DNA of 64,000 nt from Chryseobacterium sp. ISL-6 (GTDB lineage: Bacteria > Bacteroidota > Bacteroidia > Flavobacteriales > Weeksellaceae), in NCBI RefSeq assembly GCF_018613715.1, contig NZ_JAGGPT010000003.1:177557-241556 (forward strand), written 5' to 3'. The position numbers and the translations under genes were made by a program. The notes below the pieces were generated by a model. The model had not been told where the DNA came from. It was given only the letters and a program-made list of their open reading frames with translations, and searched no databases. This document shows, piece after piece, positions 25,599 through 34,830 of the stretch (position 1 is its first letter; every line of letters starts with the position of its first letter).

Positions 25599-26090
25599 TT
25601 ATTTCATTCCAGTTCTTTGGAAATTATATACAACTCTTACTGTACTTCCATCAAATGGAACATTTTGTTCTAGTGAAAACTGATCAGCAGATAGATTGAT
25701 TACGTTTAAAGAATAACCTACTGTATTTTGCTTAGCTTTTGTACCTGTAGCAATTTTTTTAAACATGAAAGCACTTCCGCTTGTCACTTCAAATTTGATA
25801 GGCTGAGTAATACTAGGGCAATCTCCACCTCCATTTAAGCTGTAAGATCCTGTGTAGTTATTGGGAATTAATTTCCAATGACTTCCTACAAAACATTGTG
25901 CATCTGCTCCTTCATCAAATGGCTTGATCTTAAACCCTTTATCATAGTCTATGCTTACAATCTCCCAATCTCCTTTTAGTTTTAAAAATTCAGATCTTTG
26001 GGTTTGTGCTGTTTGTGCATTTTTCACTTGGGAACAAGACACTGCAAAAAGTGAGGTTCCCAACATTCCTGCAAGTAGTAACTTTTTCAT
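25599..26090 (-). CDS. Lipocalin-like lipoprotein
   Basis: A 163-residue lipoprotein (lipobox FAVSC) whose mature region begins LKGDWEIVSIDY, a lipocalin-type first strand with the conserved GxW. A GSHWKLIPNNYTGSYSL turn and repeated strands follow to the end. Such proteins bind small hydrophobic molecules or serve structural roles; no ligand can be inferred. It is upstream in the operon of the OmpA-family lipoprotein. Confidence 0.75.
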   Translation of the reverse strand: MKKLLLAGMLGTSLFAVSCSQVKNAQTAQTQRSEFLKLKGDWEIVSIDYDKGFKIKPFDEGADAQCFVGSHWKLIPNNYTGSYSLNGGGDCPSITQPIKFEVTSGSAFMFKKIATGTKAKQNTVGYSLNVINLSADQFSLEQNVPFDGSTVRVVYNFQRTGMK

Positions 26091-26160
26091 TTTGTCGTTT
26101 ATTTTTTGTTACAATAAAGTTACAAAAAACCGTGCCAAAATTGAAAAATAAAAACAAAAA

Positions 26161-26179
26161 AGTCCGAAAAATTCGGACT
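26161..26179. terminator. Hairpin terminator between subtilase and lipocalin genes
   Basis: AGTCCGAA pairs with TTCGGACT over 8 bp and is flanked by A-run and T-run. It ends the long subtilase operon on the minus strand. Confidence 0.8.
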
Positions 26180-26213
26180 TTTTATTATATATACTGTAAG
26201 ACAGTGAAATAAA

Positions 26214-27896
26214 TTATTTTTTAACAGTCTTTTTTACGGATTTCGTAGCTTTTTTTACTGCTGAAGTTTTCCCGTTATAAAAGTTAGAATATGCATATTC
26301 TGCTGCTCTTTTAAGATCTATTACTCCTCCAGCTTGTGAAAAGTCTCCAAATTGGTTCTCTGTACTTGGGTTACTGGATTTCACCAAAGCTTCGATGATC
26401 TGATTCGGCTTTAAATTTGGCATATAAGCTAATAAAACAGCTGCTGCTCCTGCTACAACAGGAGATGCCATTGAAGTCCCCTGAAGATATTCATATGTAC
26501 TTGTTGGAACAGTAGAATAAATTTCTTCACCCGGAGCAAAAACATTTACCATTTTCTTGTTAAAGTTAGAGAAACTTGCTCTTAATTCACTGTTTCTATT
26601 CGTGCTTGCACCTACAACGATTACATTGTTTACAAATGGTTTATCATCAGTAATATTTTTAAAGTTGGTTGGATAAGCAAGATGCTCAGCTACATCTTCA
26701 TTTTCATTCCCTGCCGCTTTTACCAAAAGAACGCCTTTATCTTCAGCATACTTAAATGCATCCCAAACAACGTTTTTACCTGGAGATACTGGTTTTCCAA
26801 AGCTCATATTTAAAACTTTAGCCCCATTATCTACTGCATATTTGATTGCATTAGCAACATCCTTATCTCTTTCATCTCCATTAGGAACTGTTCTTACAGA
26901 CATGATCTTAGCCACTTTTGAAGCTACACCATATTGAATCTCCTTTCCTTGAGGTAAACCAGCAATAATACCTGCTACGTGAGTACCATGCTCTGCATCA
27001 GGTCCCTGGTAATCATTATTTCCATAATTCTTTTGATTATAGTCATCATAATTATCACCAACGATTTCTGCTCTTGTATCATAGCTCAGATCATATTGTT
27101 TTGCTGCAGGGGCAAAATGATCGATTGCTCCTTTCATTTCCTTCTTCATTGTTGTTTCAAAATCCGCCGCTGACTTTCCTTTAAATTCAGGGCTTTGTGC
27201 AACCTGAGTTAAAATATTAAGTGCGATTGCATCTTTCTGCTCTGTTGGAGCCTTTATAGCCGAAATATTTTCAGCAGTTACTGATTTCCCACCTAAAAGT
27301 TTAATCATATTAGGAATCAAATCATTGATCATTGTGTATTGCTGAAGGCTTTGTTTTGCTTCTACACTTTTCTTAGTGAAAAGTTCTTTTGACTTCATAT
27401 ACATCGCAAATTCCTCTGGCATTTTAGCTTGATTTGCTTTGTTTTTAGTTGAATCATCTCCTTCAAATACCGGCTTATATTTAGCAACCATTCTCGTTAC
27501 CTCCATATTGTCGATATCTACATCACCATTCTTTCCACCGATAAAATTCCATCCGTGTACATCATCTATATAACCATTTCCGTCATCATCTTTTCCATTG
27601 TTTGGTACTTCGTTAGGATTGGACCATATATTTTTGATCAATCCCGGGTGGTCAACCTGTACTCCACTATCCAGAACACCAACGACAACAGTTTTAGGCT
27701 TAAGTCCTTTAGATTCTAAATATTTATATGCATTTTCTGTATTGATACCATATACTTTTGTTGTTCCAAAATCTTTATGATACCACGTCATTAAATCTTT
27801 ATCTTCTTTCGGGTCAACGCTCTTTGCCTGTGCTTCCTGTGCAAAAGCAGAATGAAAGCCTGCTAAAAAGACAGCAGCTAATAATACCTTTTTCAT
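26214..27896 (-). CDS. Secreted S8 subtilisin-family serine peptidase
   Basis: A 560-residue protein with a signal peptide (LLAAVFLAGFHSAFAQ). The full catalytic triad is present: D76 in VGVLDSG, H303 in EHGTHVAG and S475 in GTSMASP. A long insertion (about 130-290) separates the Asp and His blocks and carries Lys-rich and Tyr/Asn-rich parts. The C-terminus is a short Lys-rich tail (KKATKSVKKTVKK) rather than a type IX sorting domain. It is therefore probably periplasmic or secreted by another route. It starts 1 bp after the WbqC-like gene and is the last gene of the tonB-par-lepB block. Confidence 0.93.
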   Translation of the reverse strand: MKKVLLAAVFLAGFHSAFAQEAQAKSVDPKEDKDLMTWYHKDFGTTKVYGINTENAYKYLESKGLKPKTVVVGVLDSGVQVDHPGLIKNIWSNPNEVPNNGKDDDGNGYIDDVHGWNFIGGKNGDVDIDNMEVTRMVAKYKPVFEGDDSTKNKANQAKMPEEFAMYMKSKELFTKKSVEAKQSLQQYTMINDLIPNMIKLLGGKSVTAENISAIKAPTEQKDAIALNILTQVAQSPEFKGKSAADFETTMKKEMKGAIDHFAPAAKQYDLSYDTRAEIVGDNYDDYNQKNYGNNDYQGPDAEHGTHVAGIIAGLPQGKEIQYGVASKVAKIMSVRTVPNGDERDKDVANAIKYAVDNGAKVLNMSFGKPVSPGKNVVWDAFKYAEDKGVLLVKAAGNENEDVAEHLAYPTNFKNITDDKPFVNNVIVVGASTNRNSELRASFSNFNKKMVNVFAPGEEIYSTVPTSTYEYLQGTSMASPVVAGAAAVLLAYMPNLKPNQIIEALVKSSNPSTENQFGDFSQAGGVIDLKRAAEYAYSNFYNGKTSAVKKATKSVKKTVKK

Positions 27897-27897
27897 G

Positions 27898-28521
27898 CTA
27901 GTATGATTGTTTAATATTTTTTATATAAGTCACAGATTCAGGCCCTTTGTTACAAATCAGGTCCAGAATCGATAAGTCATTCAAAAATCCTAATTTATCA
28001 GAGAATGTCTGATAGTACGAATCCATTTCATAGTCTGAAGGTAATTTTGCGGAAAATTTTTCTCTAAAATTAACTTGTTCAGGATTTTTGATATATTCTT
28101 CATTCAAAGAGTATGCCTTTTCTGTTTTTAAGATTTGCTGCAAAATCTCTAATCCTTTAAGATTAAAATCTAAAAGGTAATTTTCCTTTGATTCAAATAA
28201 CCTGATCAACTTATCTTCATAAAATTCAAAATAAGGAGAACTCTGATAGGCAGTCTTGATAGATTTCCAGTGAAGCTTTCTCCAATCTTCCCTATTTGAT
28301 ACTTCTATTTCTTTAAATTCTCTTTTTCCAGTATGGCTGATAGGAATTATTAAAGAAAGTTTTCCATTTGCTCCATAAATATTAGTCCTGTTTCTATACG
28401 TTTGCTTCGGAAAACTTTCAAATTGTTCAAAAGTAACGTCATTCTCAGCGCCCATAAAAACTGAAAACCATGAAATTGGTGGTAAATAAAACACCGGTAA
28501 TAATACATTCTTCATATTCAT
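27898..28521 (-). CDS. WbqC-like family protein
   Basis: A 207-residue soluble protein. The N-terminus LLPVFYLPPISWFSVF, the FPKQTYRNRTNIYGANGKLSL region and the WRKLHWKSIKTAYQSSPYFEFY motif are hallmarks of the WbqC-like family, named for an O-antigen locus protein and of uncertain function. It lies between signal peptidase I and the subtilase in the same direction. The conserved linkage with lepB is seen in other Flavobacteriia from memory. Confidence 0.85.
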   Translation of the reverse strand: MNMKNVLLPVFYLPPISWFSVFMGAENDVTFEQFESFPKQTYRNRTNIYGANGKLSLIIPISHTGKREFKEIEVSNREDWRKLHWKSIKTAYQSSPYFEFYEDKLIRLFESKENYLLDFNLKGLEILQQILKTEKAYSLNEEYIKNPEQVNFREKFSAKLPSDYEMDSYYQTFSDKLGFLNDLSILDLICNKGPESVTYIKNIKQSY

Positions 28522-28577
28522 AATACAAAAATGAAGTATTTTTTCAAATACTTCATTTTATTTTAAATTTATTTTAT

Positions 28578-30233
28578 TTATAAATCTTCTTCTGTTTTTT
28601 TCTTTCTGAACAGTTTAACAAAGTATTCCCATCCAAAGAATAAGACAAGGATCATTGCTGCAATCCACCAGTAAGATGTTTTATTTGCCTCTCCGGTGTT
28701 GGTCGCTTTAAACATTCTTTCCCAACGGATCTTAAACGGAGCCTGGTAAGTGGAACTTGCATCTTTAAAAACTCCCTGTAAACTCATCCAGGTAAATATT
28801 GGTTTTCCTACAATGTTTTCTTCAGGAACGAAACCAAAGAATCTTGCATCCAAAGAAGCATCTCTGTTATCCCCTATCATCATATAGTAGTCTTGCTTTA
28901 TTGTATAATTTGTAGCCTGCTGACCATTAATAAAAATCAATCCATCTCTTTCTACCAAATTATTATGTTCATATTCAGAAATAATCCAACGATATGTAGG
29001 AAGTGTTTCTTTATTAATAGCAACTACATCTCCTTTTTTAGGTATTCTAAGTGGTCCATACCAATCCTGATTCCAAGGTTTGTTGATTGGAAATATAGAC
29101 TGTGTAGTATCAATACTTTTCGAATAAGCCGTCCTATCAGCATTTAGTTTATGCTGAATAGTAGCAGAATCCTTTGGAAAGATACTTTCTTCCATATTTA
29201 TTACACTTGGTAATGCTTTAATATCTGCTGCTGTTTTATTAGTTAATCCCTGAAACATATAAACAAACCCTTTATCTGTCTGCATTTCTCTTACAGGTAA
29301 GAAACCATAAGTATTGTATAATCCCGGAATATCTAACTGAGCTCCTGTATTTACAGTATATGCATGCTGTACTTCCTGATCTCCTAAAACAGTTTCAGGT
29401 TTACCATTTACAAAAAGCCTTCCCTGTCTCATTTCAAAAGTATCTCCTGCCGCAGCAACACATCTTTTCACATAAGGGTCTTTTCTGTCAATGGCAGTAT
29501 GTACTGAATCCTGAGGATAGTTGAAAACAAGAACATCATTTCTCTGAGGCTTGTTGAATTGCATTATTCTTGCATAAGGCAATTTTACACCATCTACGTA
29601 AGATTTCGGATCATCTTTAGGGTTTCCTTTTTCCCCGGTATCCATAATAGTTCCCTGTAAGAAAGGTATAGCTAATGGACGCATTGGTAATCTGTAGCCA
29701 TAGCTCCATTTATTTACAAAAAGGAAGTCACCCACCAACAAGGTTCTTTCCATAGATCCTGTTGGAATCCCGAAAGGCTGAGTTACAAAAACATGGATGA
29801 TCGTTGCGAAAACAACTGCAAAAGTAACAGAACCTAAGAAAGAATCTTTCTTTTTAGCTGCCTTTTCTTCATCCGTTAAGAACAACTCATTTTCATCTTC
29901 CAACTCTATTTCTTTACCATAATTCACTATTGCCATATAAATGAATGGAAGAATCACTGTAAGTAACTGGTCTTTGAAAAGAGTTTTTCCAAACTTTTTC
30001 ATTAAATACAAATGAAAAACAGACATCATAATCGGACCAACAATTGGTAAATATGATAAAATAGCCCACCACTTCGGATGTTTGGTTTCTTTTAGAATAA
30101 TAAAATAATTGTAAAAAGGTATAAAAGCAAATAATGGACTATACCCCAATTTCTTGAACAGTTTCCATGTTGAAATCCCCATTAATACGGATAAAATGAG
30201 AACGTATACTGTATAAGTTAAAAAATAATTCAT
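28578..30233 (-). CDS. lepB: Signal peptidase I
   Basis: A 551-residue S26 peptidase, much longer than the E. coli enzyme (about 320). It has two or three N-terminal membrane segments and a large extra domain between the catalytic boxes. The catalytic Ser160 is in IPTGSMERTL, the likely general base Lys256 in YVKRCVAAAGD, and the last S26 box IGDNRDASLDARFFGFV near residue 465. A C-terminal membrane segment ends the protein, an arrangement typical of Bacteroidetes. It removes signal peptides at the periplasmic face. Confidence 0.95.
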   Translation of the reverse strand: MNYFLTYTVYVLILSVLMGISTWKLFKKLGYSPLFAFIPFYNYFIILKETKHPKWWAILSYLPIVGPIMMSVFHLYLMKKFGKTLFKDQLLTVILPFIYMAIVNYGKEIELEDENELFLTDEEKAAKKKDSFLGSVTFAVVFATIIHVFVTQPFGIPTGSMERTLLVGDFLFVNKWSYGYRLPMRPLAIPFLQGTIMDTGEKGNPKDDPKSYVDGVKLPYARIMQFNKPQRNDVLVFNYPQDSVHTAIDRKDPYVKRCVAAAGDTFEMRQGRLFVNGKPETVLGDQEVQHAYTVNTGAQLDIPGLYNTYGFLPVREMQTDKGFVYMFQGLTNKTAADIKALPSVINMEESIFPKDSATIQHKLNADRTAYSKSIDTTQSIFPINKPWNQDWYGPLRIPKKGDVVAINKETLPTYRWIISEYEHNNLVERDGLIFINGQQATNYTIKQDYYMMIGDNRDASLDARFFGFVPEENIVGKPIFTWMSLQGVFKDASSTYQAPFKIRWERMFKATNTGEANKTSYWWIAAMILVLFFGWEYFVKLFRKKKTEEDL

Positions 30234-30309
30234 AAATTTCGTGCCTATTCTATTAGTTTGTGTTGAGCAACTGCTTTATTAGTTTGTGATTTGGGGTATT
30301 TGTTACAGA

Positions 30310-31011
30310 TTAGAGCCCCAAAACATCTTTCATTGTGAAATTTCCTTTCTTGTCCTTAATCCATTCTGCAGCAACTACTGCGCCTAATGCAAAACCATTT
30401 CTATTGAATGCAGTGTGTTTGATTTCAATTTCATCCACCTCACTTCTGTAGAATACGCTATGCGTTCCCGGAACTTCATCTTCACGAATAGCAAAAATCC
30501 CCAATTGATTTCCTTGAGTTTCTTCCAATTTCCATGCATCAAATTTAGGATTGTTTTTAAAAATACCCTCAGCTAAGGAAATAGCTGTTCCGCTTGGAGC
30601 ATCTAATTTGTGAATGTGGTGAATTTCTTCTAATTGACAGGAGTATTCATTAACATTCTTCATTAGATCGGCCAACTTTTCATTTAAAGCAAAAAATAAA
30701 TTGACCCCTAAACTAAAGTTGGAGCCATATAAAAATGCAGTTTGATTTTCTACTGCAATTTTTTCTACTTCTTCTTTTTTATCCAGCCATCCTGTGGTCC
30801 CGCAAATAACAGGAATATTATTTTCAAGACATGCTTGTATGTTGTTAAACGCTACTTCAGGTAACGAAAACTCAATCACTACATCAGGATTATTAAGATT
30901 TTCAGCAGTTGGAGTTTCTTTCAGACGAGCAACCACTTCATGTCCTCTCTTCGTAGCAATCTCATCAATGATCTTACCCATTTTTCCATATCCAACTAAT
31001 GCTATTCTCAT
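30310..31011 (-). CDS. dapB: 4-hydroxy-tetrahydrodipicolinate reductase
   Basis: A 233-residue enzyme of the lysine/meso-DAP pathway. The N-terminal NAD(P)-binding motif is GYGKMGK, and the substrate-binding signature EEIHHIHKLDAPSGTA holds the catalytic His and Lys. Length matches the short Bacteroidetes form. It lies between DUF5683 and lepB on the same strand, 76 bp before lepB. Product feeds peptidoglycan meso-DAP. Confidence 0.97.
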   Translation of the reverse strand: MRIALVGYGKMGKIIDEIATKRGHEVVARLKETPTAENLNNPDVVIEFSLPEVAFNNIQACLENNIPVICGTTGWLDKKEEVEKIAVENQTAFLYGSNFSLGVNLFFALNEKLADLMKNVNEYSCQLEEIHHIHKLDAPSGTAISLAEGIFKNNPKFDAWKLEETQGNQLGIFAIREDEVPGTHSVFYRSEVDEIEIKHTAFNRNGFALGAVVAAEWIKDKKGNFTMKDVLGL

Positions 31012-31046
31012 GTGACTTTTATTATTTATATAACCTTAATTATTTA

Positions 31047-31685
31047 TTAGAACCTATAACTTAAACTCAACCCTGTTTTGGGAGGTTGTATACTGTACTG
31101 ATCCTGAATAACAGTTGGTTTAAAAGTTAAATCAGGGTCATGGCGACTTTCATAAAGATGTGCATCAACTACAGCATCTACAATACTTAAAATATAGATC
31201 AATCCTGTAATTGCTATTGCATAATCTCTTTGTCTTTTTGCTCTATCCTGCACGTTCGCTAATGCTACTTTATCCAACCATGGTCGGCTATCAATAAATT
31301 CATTAGGAGTTCCGTTTAATTTGGCTATGTAATATTCTCTGTATTTTTTGTATTGCTTGTCGTTCCACATGGCAATACCTACTCCAGTTCCCACAGCACC
31401 CCAAACAATAGGAATTTTCCAATACTTTTTGTTGTAGTACTGTCCTAAACCTGGAAAGACCGCAGAATATAAACCTGCTTTTGTAGGATTTAATTTTAGT
31501 GTTTTTGCCGTAGGACCATTTGCACTTTCAAGGTCGGCAATCACTTTCGACTCTGATTTTGGTGGCTTTGCGGCAGAGATACTGTCCTTCGGATGGTGTT
31601 CTACCCGAATTGTATCATTAGGATTTACTTGTGAATAAGCCAGAGCAGATAGACACAAGAAAAAAGTGAACAATAATTTCTTCAT
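31047..31685 (-). CDS. DUF5683-family protein
   Basis: A 212-residue protein with a signal peptide (FTFFLCLSALAYSQ). The mature part has a KAGLYSAVFPGLGQYYNKKYWKIP block, typical of DUF5683, and two hydrophobic segments (about 90-110, 155-172). It is a Bacteroidetes envelope protein of unknown role, usually next to parAB and dapB. The start follows the parB stop directly, with no gap, so it is translationally linked. Confidence 0.85.
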   Translation of the reverse strand: MKKLLFTFFLCLSALAYSQVNPNDTIRVEHHPKDSISAAKPPKSESKVIADLESANGPTAKTLKLNPTKAGLYSAVFPGLGQYYNKKYWKIPIVWGAVGTGVGIAMWNDKQYKKYREYYIAKLNGTPNEFIDSRPWLDKVALANVQDRAKRQRDYAIAITGLIYILSIVDAVVDAHLYESRHDPDLTFKPTVIQDQYSIQPPKTGLSLSYRF

Positions 31686-32576
31686 TTATTTAATGTGAGA
31701 CAGAATATATTCCAACTCATCTTCATTCTTAAAGTCGAGAACAATTTTACCTTTTTTACCGTTTCCGATTGTTTTAATCTCTACTTTTACTTCTAATATA
31801 TCGGAGATTGTCTTTTGAGCTCTTTTATAATTATTTGAAAGTTCAGCTTTTACTTTTTTGGCAGCCGGTGATTTTGGATTTTTCAGTGCAGTAGCAGCCT
31901 GTTCAGCCTGACGAACATTCAGCTGTTCTTTAATAATAAGATCAAATAAAATTTGCTGCAGCTCATCATTTTCCATGCTGATAATTGCTCTACCATGTCC
32001 TGCAGAGATTTCACCACTACGAATAGCATTCTGAATATCCGGACTTAATCTCAATAATCTGATAGAGTTGGTAATGGTACTTCTATCTTTTCCTACTCTT
32101 TGGCTAAGGTTTTCCTGAGTCATTCCTATTTCATCTAAAAGCCTCTGATAGGTAAGTGCGATCTCAATAGAATCGAGATCTTCTCTCTGAATGTTCTCAA
32201 CAAGAGCCATTTCTAAAAGCTCCTGATCGTTTACCAAACGGATATAGGCAGGAATAGAAGTTAAGCCAGCAATTTTACTTGCTCTAAAACGTCTTTCCCC
32301 AGATATAATTTCAAATCTTTCGCCTTCTTTCCTTAAGGTAATGGGTTGGATTACACCCAGGTTTTTAATAGACTGCGCTAATTCATTTAATGCTTTTTCG
32401 TCAAAATAAGTTCTTGGCTGAGTTGGGTTGGGATAAATATCTTCAATCGCTACTTCTACGATATTTCCAACAAACTTATCTGCCCCTTCATCAGTAGCAG
32501 AATTAACAGTTGCTTTGGATTCAGCACTTAAAATAGCTCCCAAACCACGTCCCATAGCTCTTTTTTTGTCCTTCAT
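31686..32576 (-). CDS. parB: Chromosome-partitioning protein ParB
   Basis: A 296-residue DNA-binding CTP switch protein. The N-terminus GRGLGAILS is typical of chromosomal ParB. The CTP-binding boxes are present (PTQPRTYF, GERRFRAS), followed by a helix-turn-helix (ENLSQRVGKDRSTITNSIRLL) and a C-terminal dimerisation domain. It works with ParA to segregate origins. I saw no parS palindrome in the parB-parA gap. It lies 94 bp after the parA stop. Confidence 0.95.
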   Translation of the reverse strand: MKDKKRAMGRGLGAILSAESKATVNSATDEGADKFVGNIVEVAIEDIYPNPTQPRTYFDEKALNELAQSIKNLGVIQPITLRKEGERFEIISGERRFRASKIAGLTSIPAYIRLVNDQELLEMALVENIQREDLDSIEIALTYQRLLDEIGMTQENLSQRVGKDRSTITNSIRLLRLSPDIQNAIRSGEISAGHGRAIISMENDELQQILFDLIIKEQLNVRQAEQAATALKNPKSPAAKKVKAELSNNYKRAQKTISDILEVKVEIKTIGNGKKGKIVLDFKNEDELEYILSHIK

Positions 32577-32602
32577 AGATATAATTGATAAATGATGATA
32601 AC

Positions 32603-32629
32603 ATAAATGATAAATGATAAATGATAAAT
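32603..32629. repeat. 7-bp tandem repeat (ATAAATG) in the parA-parB gap
   Basis: Three complete ATAAATG units and a partial fourth, with a related unit at 32587-32593. A simple slippage-type repeat just before the parB start. Confidence 0.8.
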
Positions 32630-32670
32630 CAATTATTACATTTAAGTGCTATCTATTATTTATTTAAATT

Positions 32671-33444
32671 TTAATTCTTTACTAAATTTTCATTTTTCAA
32701 CAGAACCTCTTCTGCCAACTGAATATATTGAATTGCCCCTTTACTTTCAGCATCATAATTCAAGATACTTTCTCCGAAACTTGGCGCTTCACTTAATCTA
32801 ACGTTTCTGCTGATGATCGTTTCAAAAACCATCTCAGGGAAATGTGCATTTACTTCTTCAACCACCTGATTAGACAACCTTAATCTGCTATCATACATCG
32901 TTAGAAGTAAACCTTCAATATCAAGATCTTTGTTGTGGATCTTCTGAACATTTTTAATCGTATTTAAAAGCTTCCCTAAACCTTCCAAAGCGAAATATTC
33001 ACACTGGATCGGGATGATAACAGAGTCTGCTGCAGTTAATGCATTTACAGTGATCAAACCTAAACTTGGTGCACAGTCGATGATAATATAATCATAATCA
33101 TTCTTTACACTTTGTAAAGCTTTTTTAAGCATATACTCACGGTCTTCCTTGTCTACCAGTTCAATTTCCGCAGCTACTAAGTCTATATGAGACGGAACGA
33201 TATCAAGATTTGGCGTTGCTGTTTTCTTGATACAATTAATGGTTTCGACACTGTGTTCTAAGAGATTGTATGTAGAATACTGAACATCTTCAACCCCTAA
33301 TCCTGAAGTGGCATTAGCCTGAGGATCAGCATCGATGATTAATATTTTCTTTTCCAATACCCCTAATGCTGCCGCAAGATTTACAGCTGTTGTCGTTTTT
33401 CCAACTCCCCCTTTTTGATTAGCGATACCTATGATTTTTCCCAT
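32671..33444 (-). CDS. parA: Chromosome-partitioning ATPase ParA (Soj)
   Basis: The start is placed at 33442-33444 (MGKIIGIANQKGGVGKTT), the usual ParA N-terminus; a Met seven codons upstream is less likely. The 257-residue ATPase has the deviant Walker A KGGVGKTT (K11, K16), Walker B-type IIDCAPSLG and the NxxxxR pattern. It moves ParB-parS complexes along the nucleoid. A palindrome containing two perfect DnaA-box sequences lies 111 bp upstream (33555-33585). Confidence 0.96.
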   Translation of the reverse strand: MGKIIGIANQKGGVGKTTTAVNLAAALGVLEKKILIIDADPQANATSGLGVEDVQYSTYNLLEHSVETINCIKKTATPNLDIVPSHIDLVAAEIELVDKEDREYMLKKALQSVKNDYDYIIIDCAPSLGLITVNALTAADSVIIPIQCEYFALEGLGKLLNTIKNVQKIHNKDLDIEGLLLTMYDSRLRLSNQVVEEVNAHFPEMVFETIISRNVRLSEAPSFGESILNYDAESKGAIQYIQLAEEVLLKNENLVKN

Positions 33445-33554
33445 TATTAGAACTTTAAGCCTCAAAAATACACATTTTTCTTTGCTCTTAATCGATGATG
33501 AAAACTAAAAATGAGTTAAAATATTGTTAATAAGAGCTTTAAGCATAAAAAAAA

Positions 33555-33585
33555 TTATCCACAAAAAATAGTATTTTGTGGATAA
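33555..33585 (-). terminator. Terminator hairpin made of two inverted DnaA-box sequences
   Basis: TTATCCACAAAA (33555-33566) and its exact complement (33574-33585) form a 12 bp stem with a 7-base loop. On the minus strand the hairpin is followed by a run of eight T, a good terminator for the tonB-like gene. TTATCCACA is the canonical DnaA 9-mer, so the site could also bind DnaA. It is just upstream of parA. Confidence 0.7.
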
Positions 33586-33609
33586 CTGTCAAGATTTGTT
33601 TAATATCGA

Positions 33610-34446
33610 TTATTCAAACTTCATAGATATTGGAAATTTGAAATAACTTCTTACGGCTTCGCCTTTTTTATTTTTTCCTGGAACCCATTTTCCTCTGATC
33701 GATTTTATGGTTCTCATAGCCTCACTATTGAAATCTGCATTTACACCATTAGCTTTGATACCTGAGATTGTTCCATCAATCTCTACGATAAAAGTAATAG
33801 TCGTTTTTACTACCCCTTCTGTATCAAACCCGGAACCGTCAAAGTTATTCATAACTTTATTTCTGAATGAATCTATTCCGCCAACGAAATTAGCTTCAAT
33901 GCTAAGTTCTGTCTCAATCTTTTTAGGATCAGTTTTTTCAACGGGAGGTTCGGTCTTTACATAAGGTACATTTCCAGTTCCAATATTTTGAGGAACAACC
34001 GGGATGTATTTTGTATTCTCAACTTCTTTACCTGGTGAAGTTTGAGTACTTGCTACGGCATTTTCTTTGTCTACTACTTCCTTTTTCTCATTGGTTACAA
34101 TTGCTTTTGGCTCTGGTAATCTTTCATCATAAGTTTTAACTTTCTCAGCTCGAATTGGTTCTGGTTTAATTTGTGCTGGTGGGTCTTTCACTGGTGGGTC
34201 CTCAGGAATATCCATTGGATGATATACGGGCGCAACCGGAACTTTTGGTTCAGCAGTTTTAAACGCTGAAATAGCTAATGGTGTAATTGAAATAGCAGCC
34301 AACAAACTTACACCTACGAATAGTGCTTTTGTTAGAATTCTGTCTGATTCATTTCTTAAAACATAAGCACCATATTCCTTATTACGATGCTCGAAAAGAA
34401 CTTCATTGAAGCGAAATTCTTGATTAGTGTGTAGGTGTTTCATCAC
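33610..34446 (-). CDS. TonB-family energy transducer
   Basis: A 278-residue protein with an N-terminal cytoplasmic piece, a membrane helix at about 41-65, a Pro/Lys-rich linker (PPVKDPPAQIKPEPI) and a C-terminal TonB domain at about 190-278 (EGVVKTTITFIVEIDGTISG). It couples the proton-motive force from ExbBD to outer-membrane receptors. The N-terminal EYGAYVLR motif is typical of Bacteroidetes TonB proteins. No exbB/exbD are adjacent in the window. Confidence 0.9.
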   Translation of the reverse strand: MMKHLHTNQEFRFNEVLFEHRNKEYGAYVLRNESDRILTKALFVGVSLLAAISITPLAISAFKTAEPKVPVAPVYHPMDIPEDPPVKDPPAQIKPEPIRAEKVKTYDERLPEPKAIVTNEKKEVVDKENAVASTQTSPGKEVENTKYIPVVPQNIGTGNVPYVKTEPPVEKTDPKKIETELSIEANFVGGIDSFRNKVMNNFDGSGFDTEGVVKTTITFIVEIDGTISGIKANGVNADFNSEAMRTIKSIRGKWVPGKNKKGEAVRSYFKFPISMKFE

Positions 34447-34830
34447 TTTAAATATTTAAAACGGTTAATAAAAATGTGATTATTAGTTTTTATAGCACTT
34501 ATCGATAAGTACGTTTATAATATCAAAACATTTGCCAAATTTTTGTTAAAACATTAATATTTTAAAATTCTTTATGACAATTAACAAAATTAATTATGTA
34601 TAAGATAATAATACACTAAAAACAAAGAATATACGATTTATATTATTCAACAATAATCATATTTTAATTCAAAAAATTTAATAAAAATTAAAAAACAGTA
34701 AAAACCACACCAATAAACAGGAAAAATACTGAGACTTTCCATTTGAACCCGAAATACATTTGTACCATACAAAACCGGGGATGCTGAAAACCGAAAAGAG
34801 TAAGCAATAAAAAAACAAAAACTTATAATT
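34447..34830. other. 384 bp AT-rich intergenic region upstream of the three-gene cassette
   Basis: Divergent region between tonB and the cassette. It contains a TACATTTG promoter match at 34755-34762 for the cassette. I found no coding frame or hairpin of note. Confidence 0.6.
34755..34762 (+). promoter_or_regulatory. Candidate -7 element (TACATTTG) for the three-gene cassette
   Basis: Exact TAnnTTTG match, 68 bp before the first gene, leaving a leader of about 60 nt. Confidence 0.5.

Noticed and set aside
26214..27896. Type IX secretion C-terminal domain on the subtilase
   Set aside because: The C-terminus is a Lys-rich tail with no conserved CTD strands or motifs.
32577..32670. parS site in the parA-parB gap
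   Set aside because: No palindrome of the GTTTCACGTGAAAC type was found; only the ATAAATG repeats.
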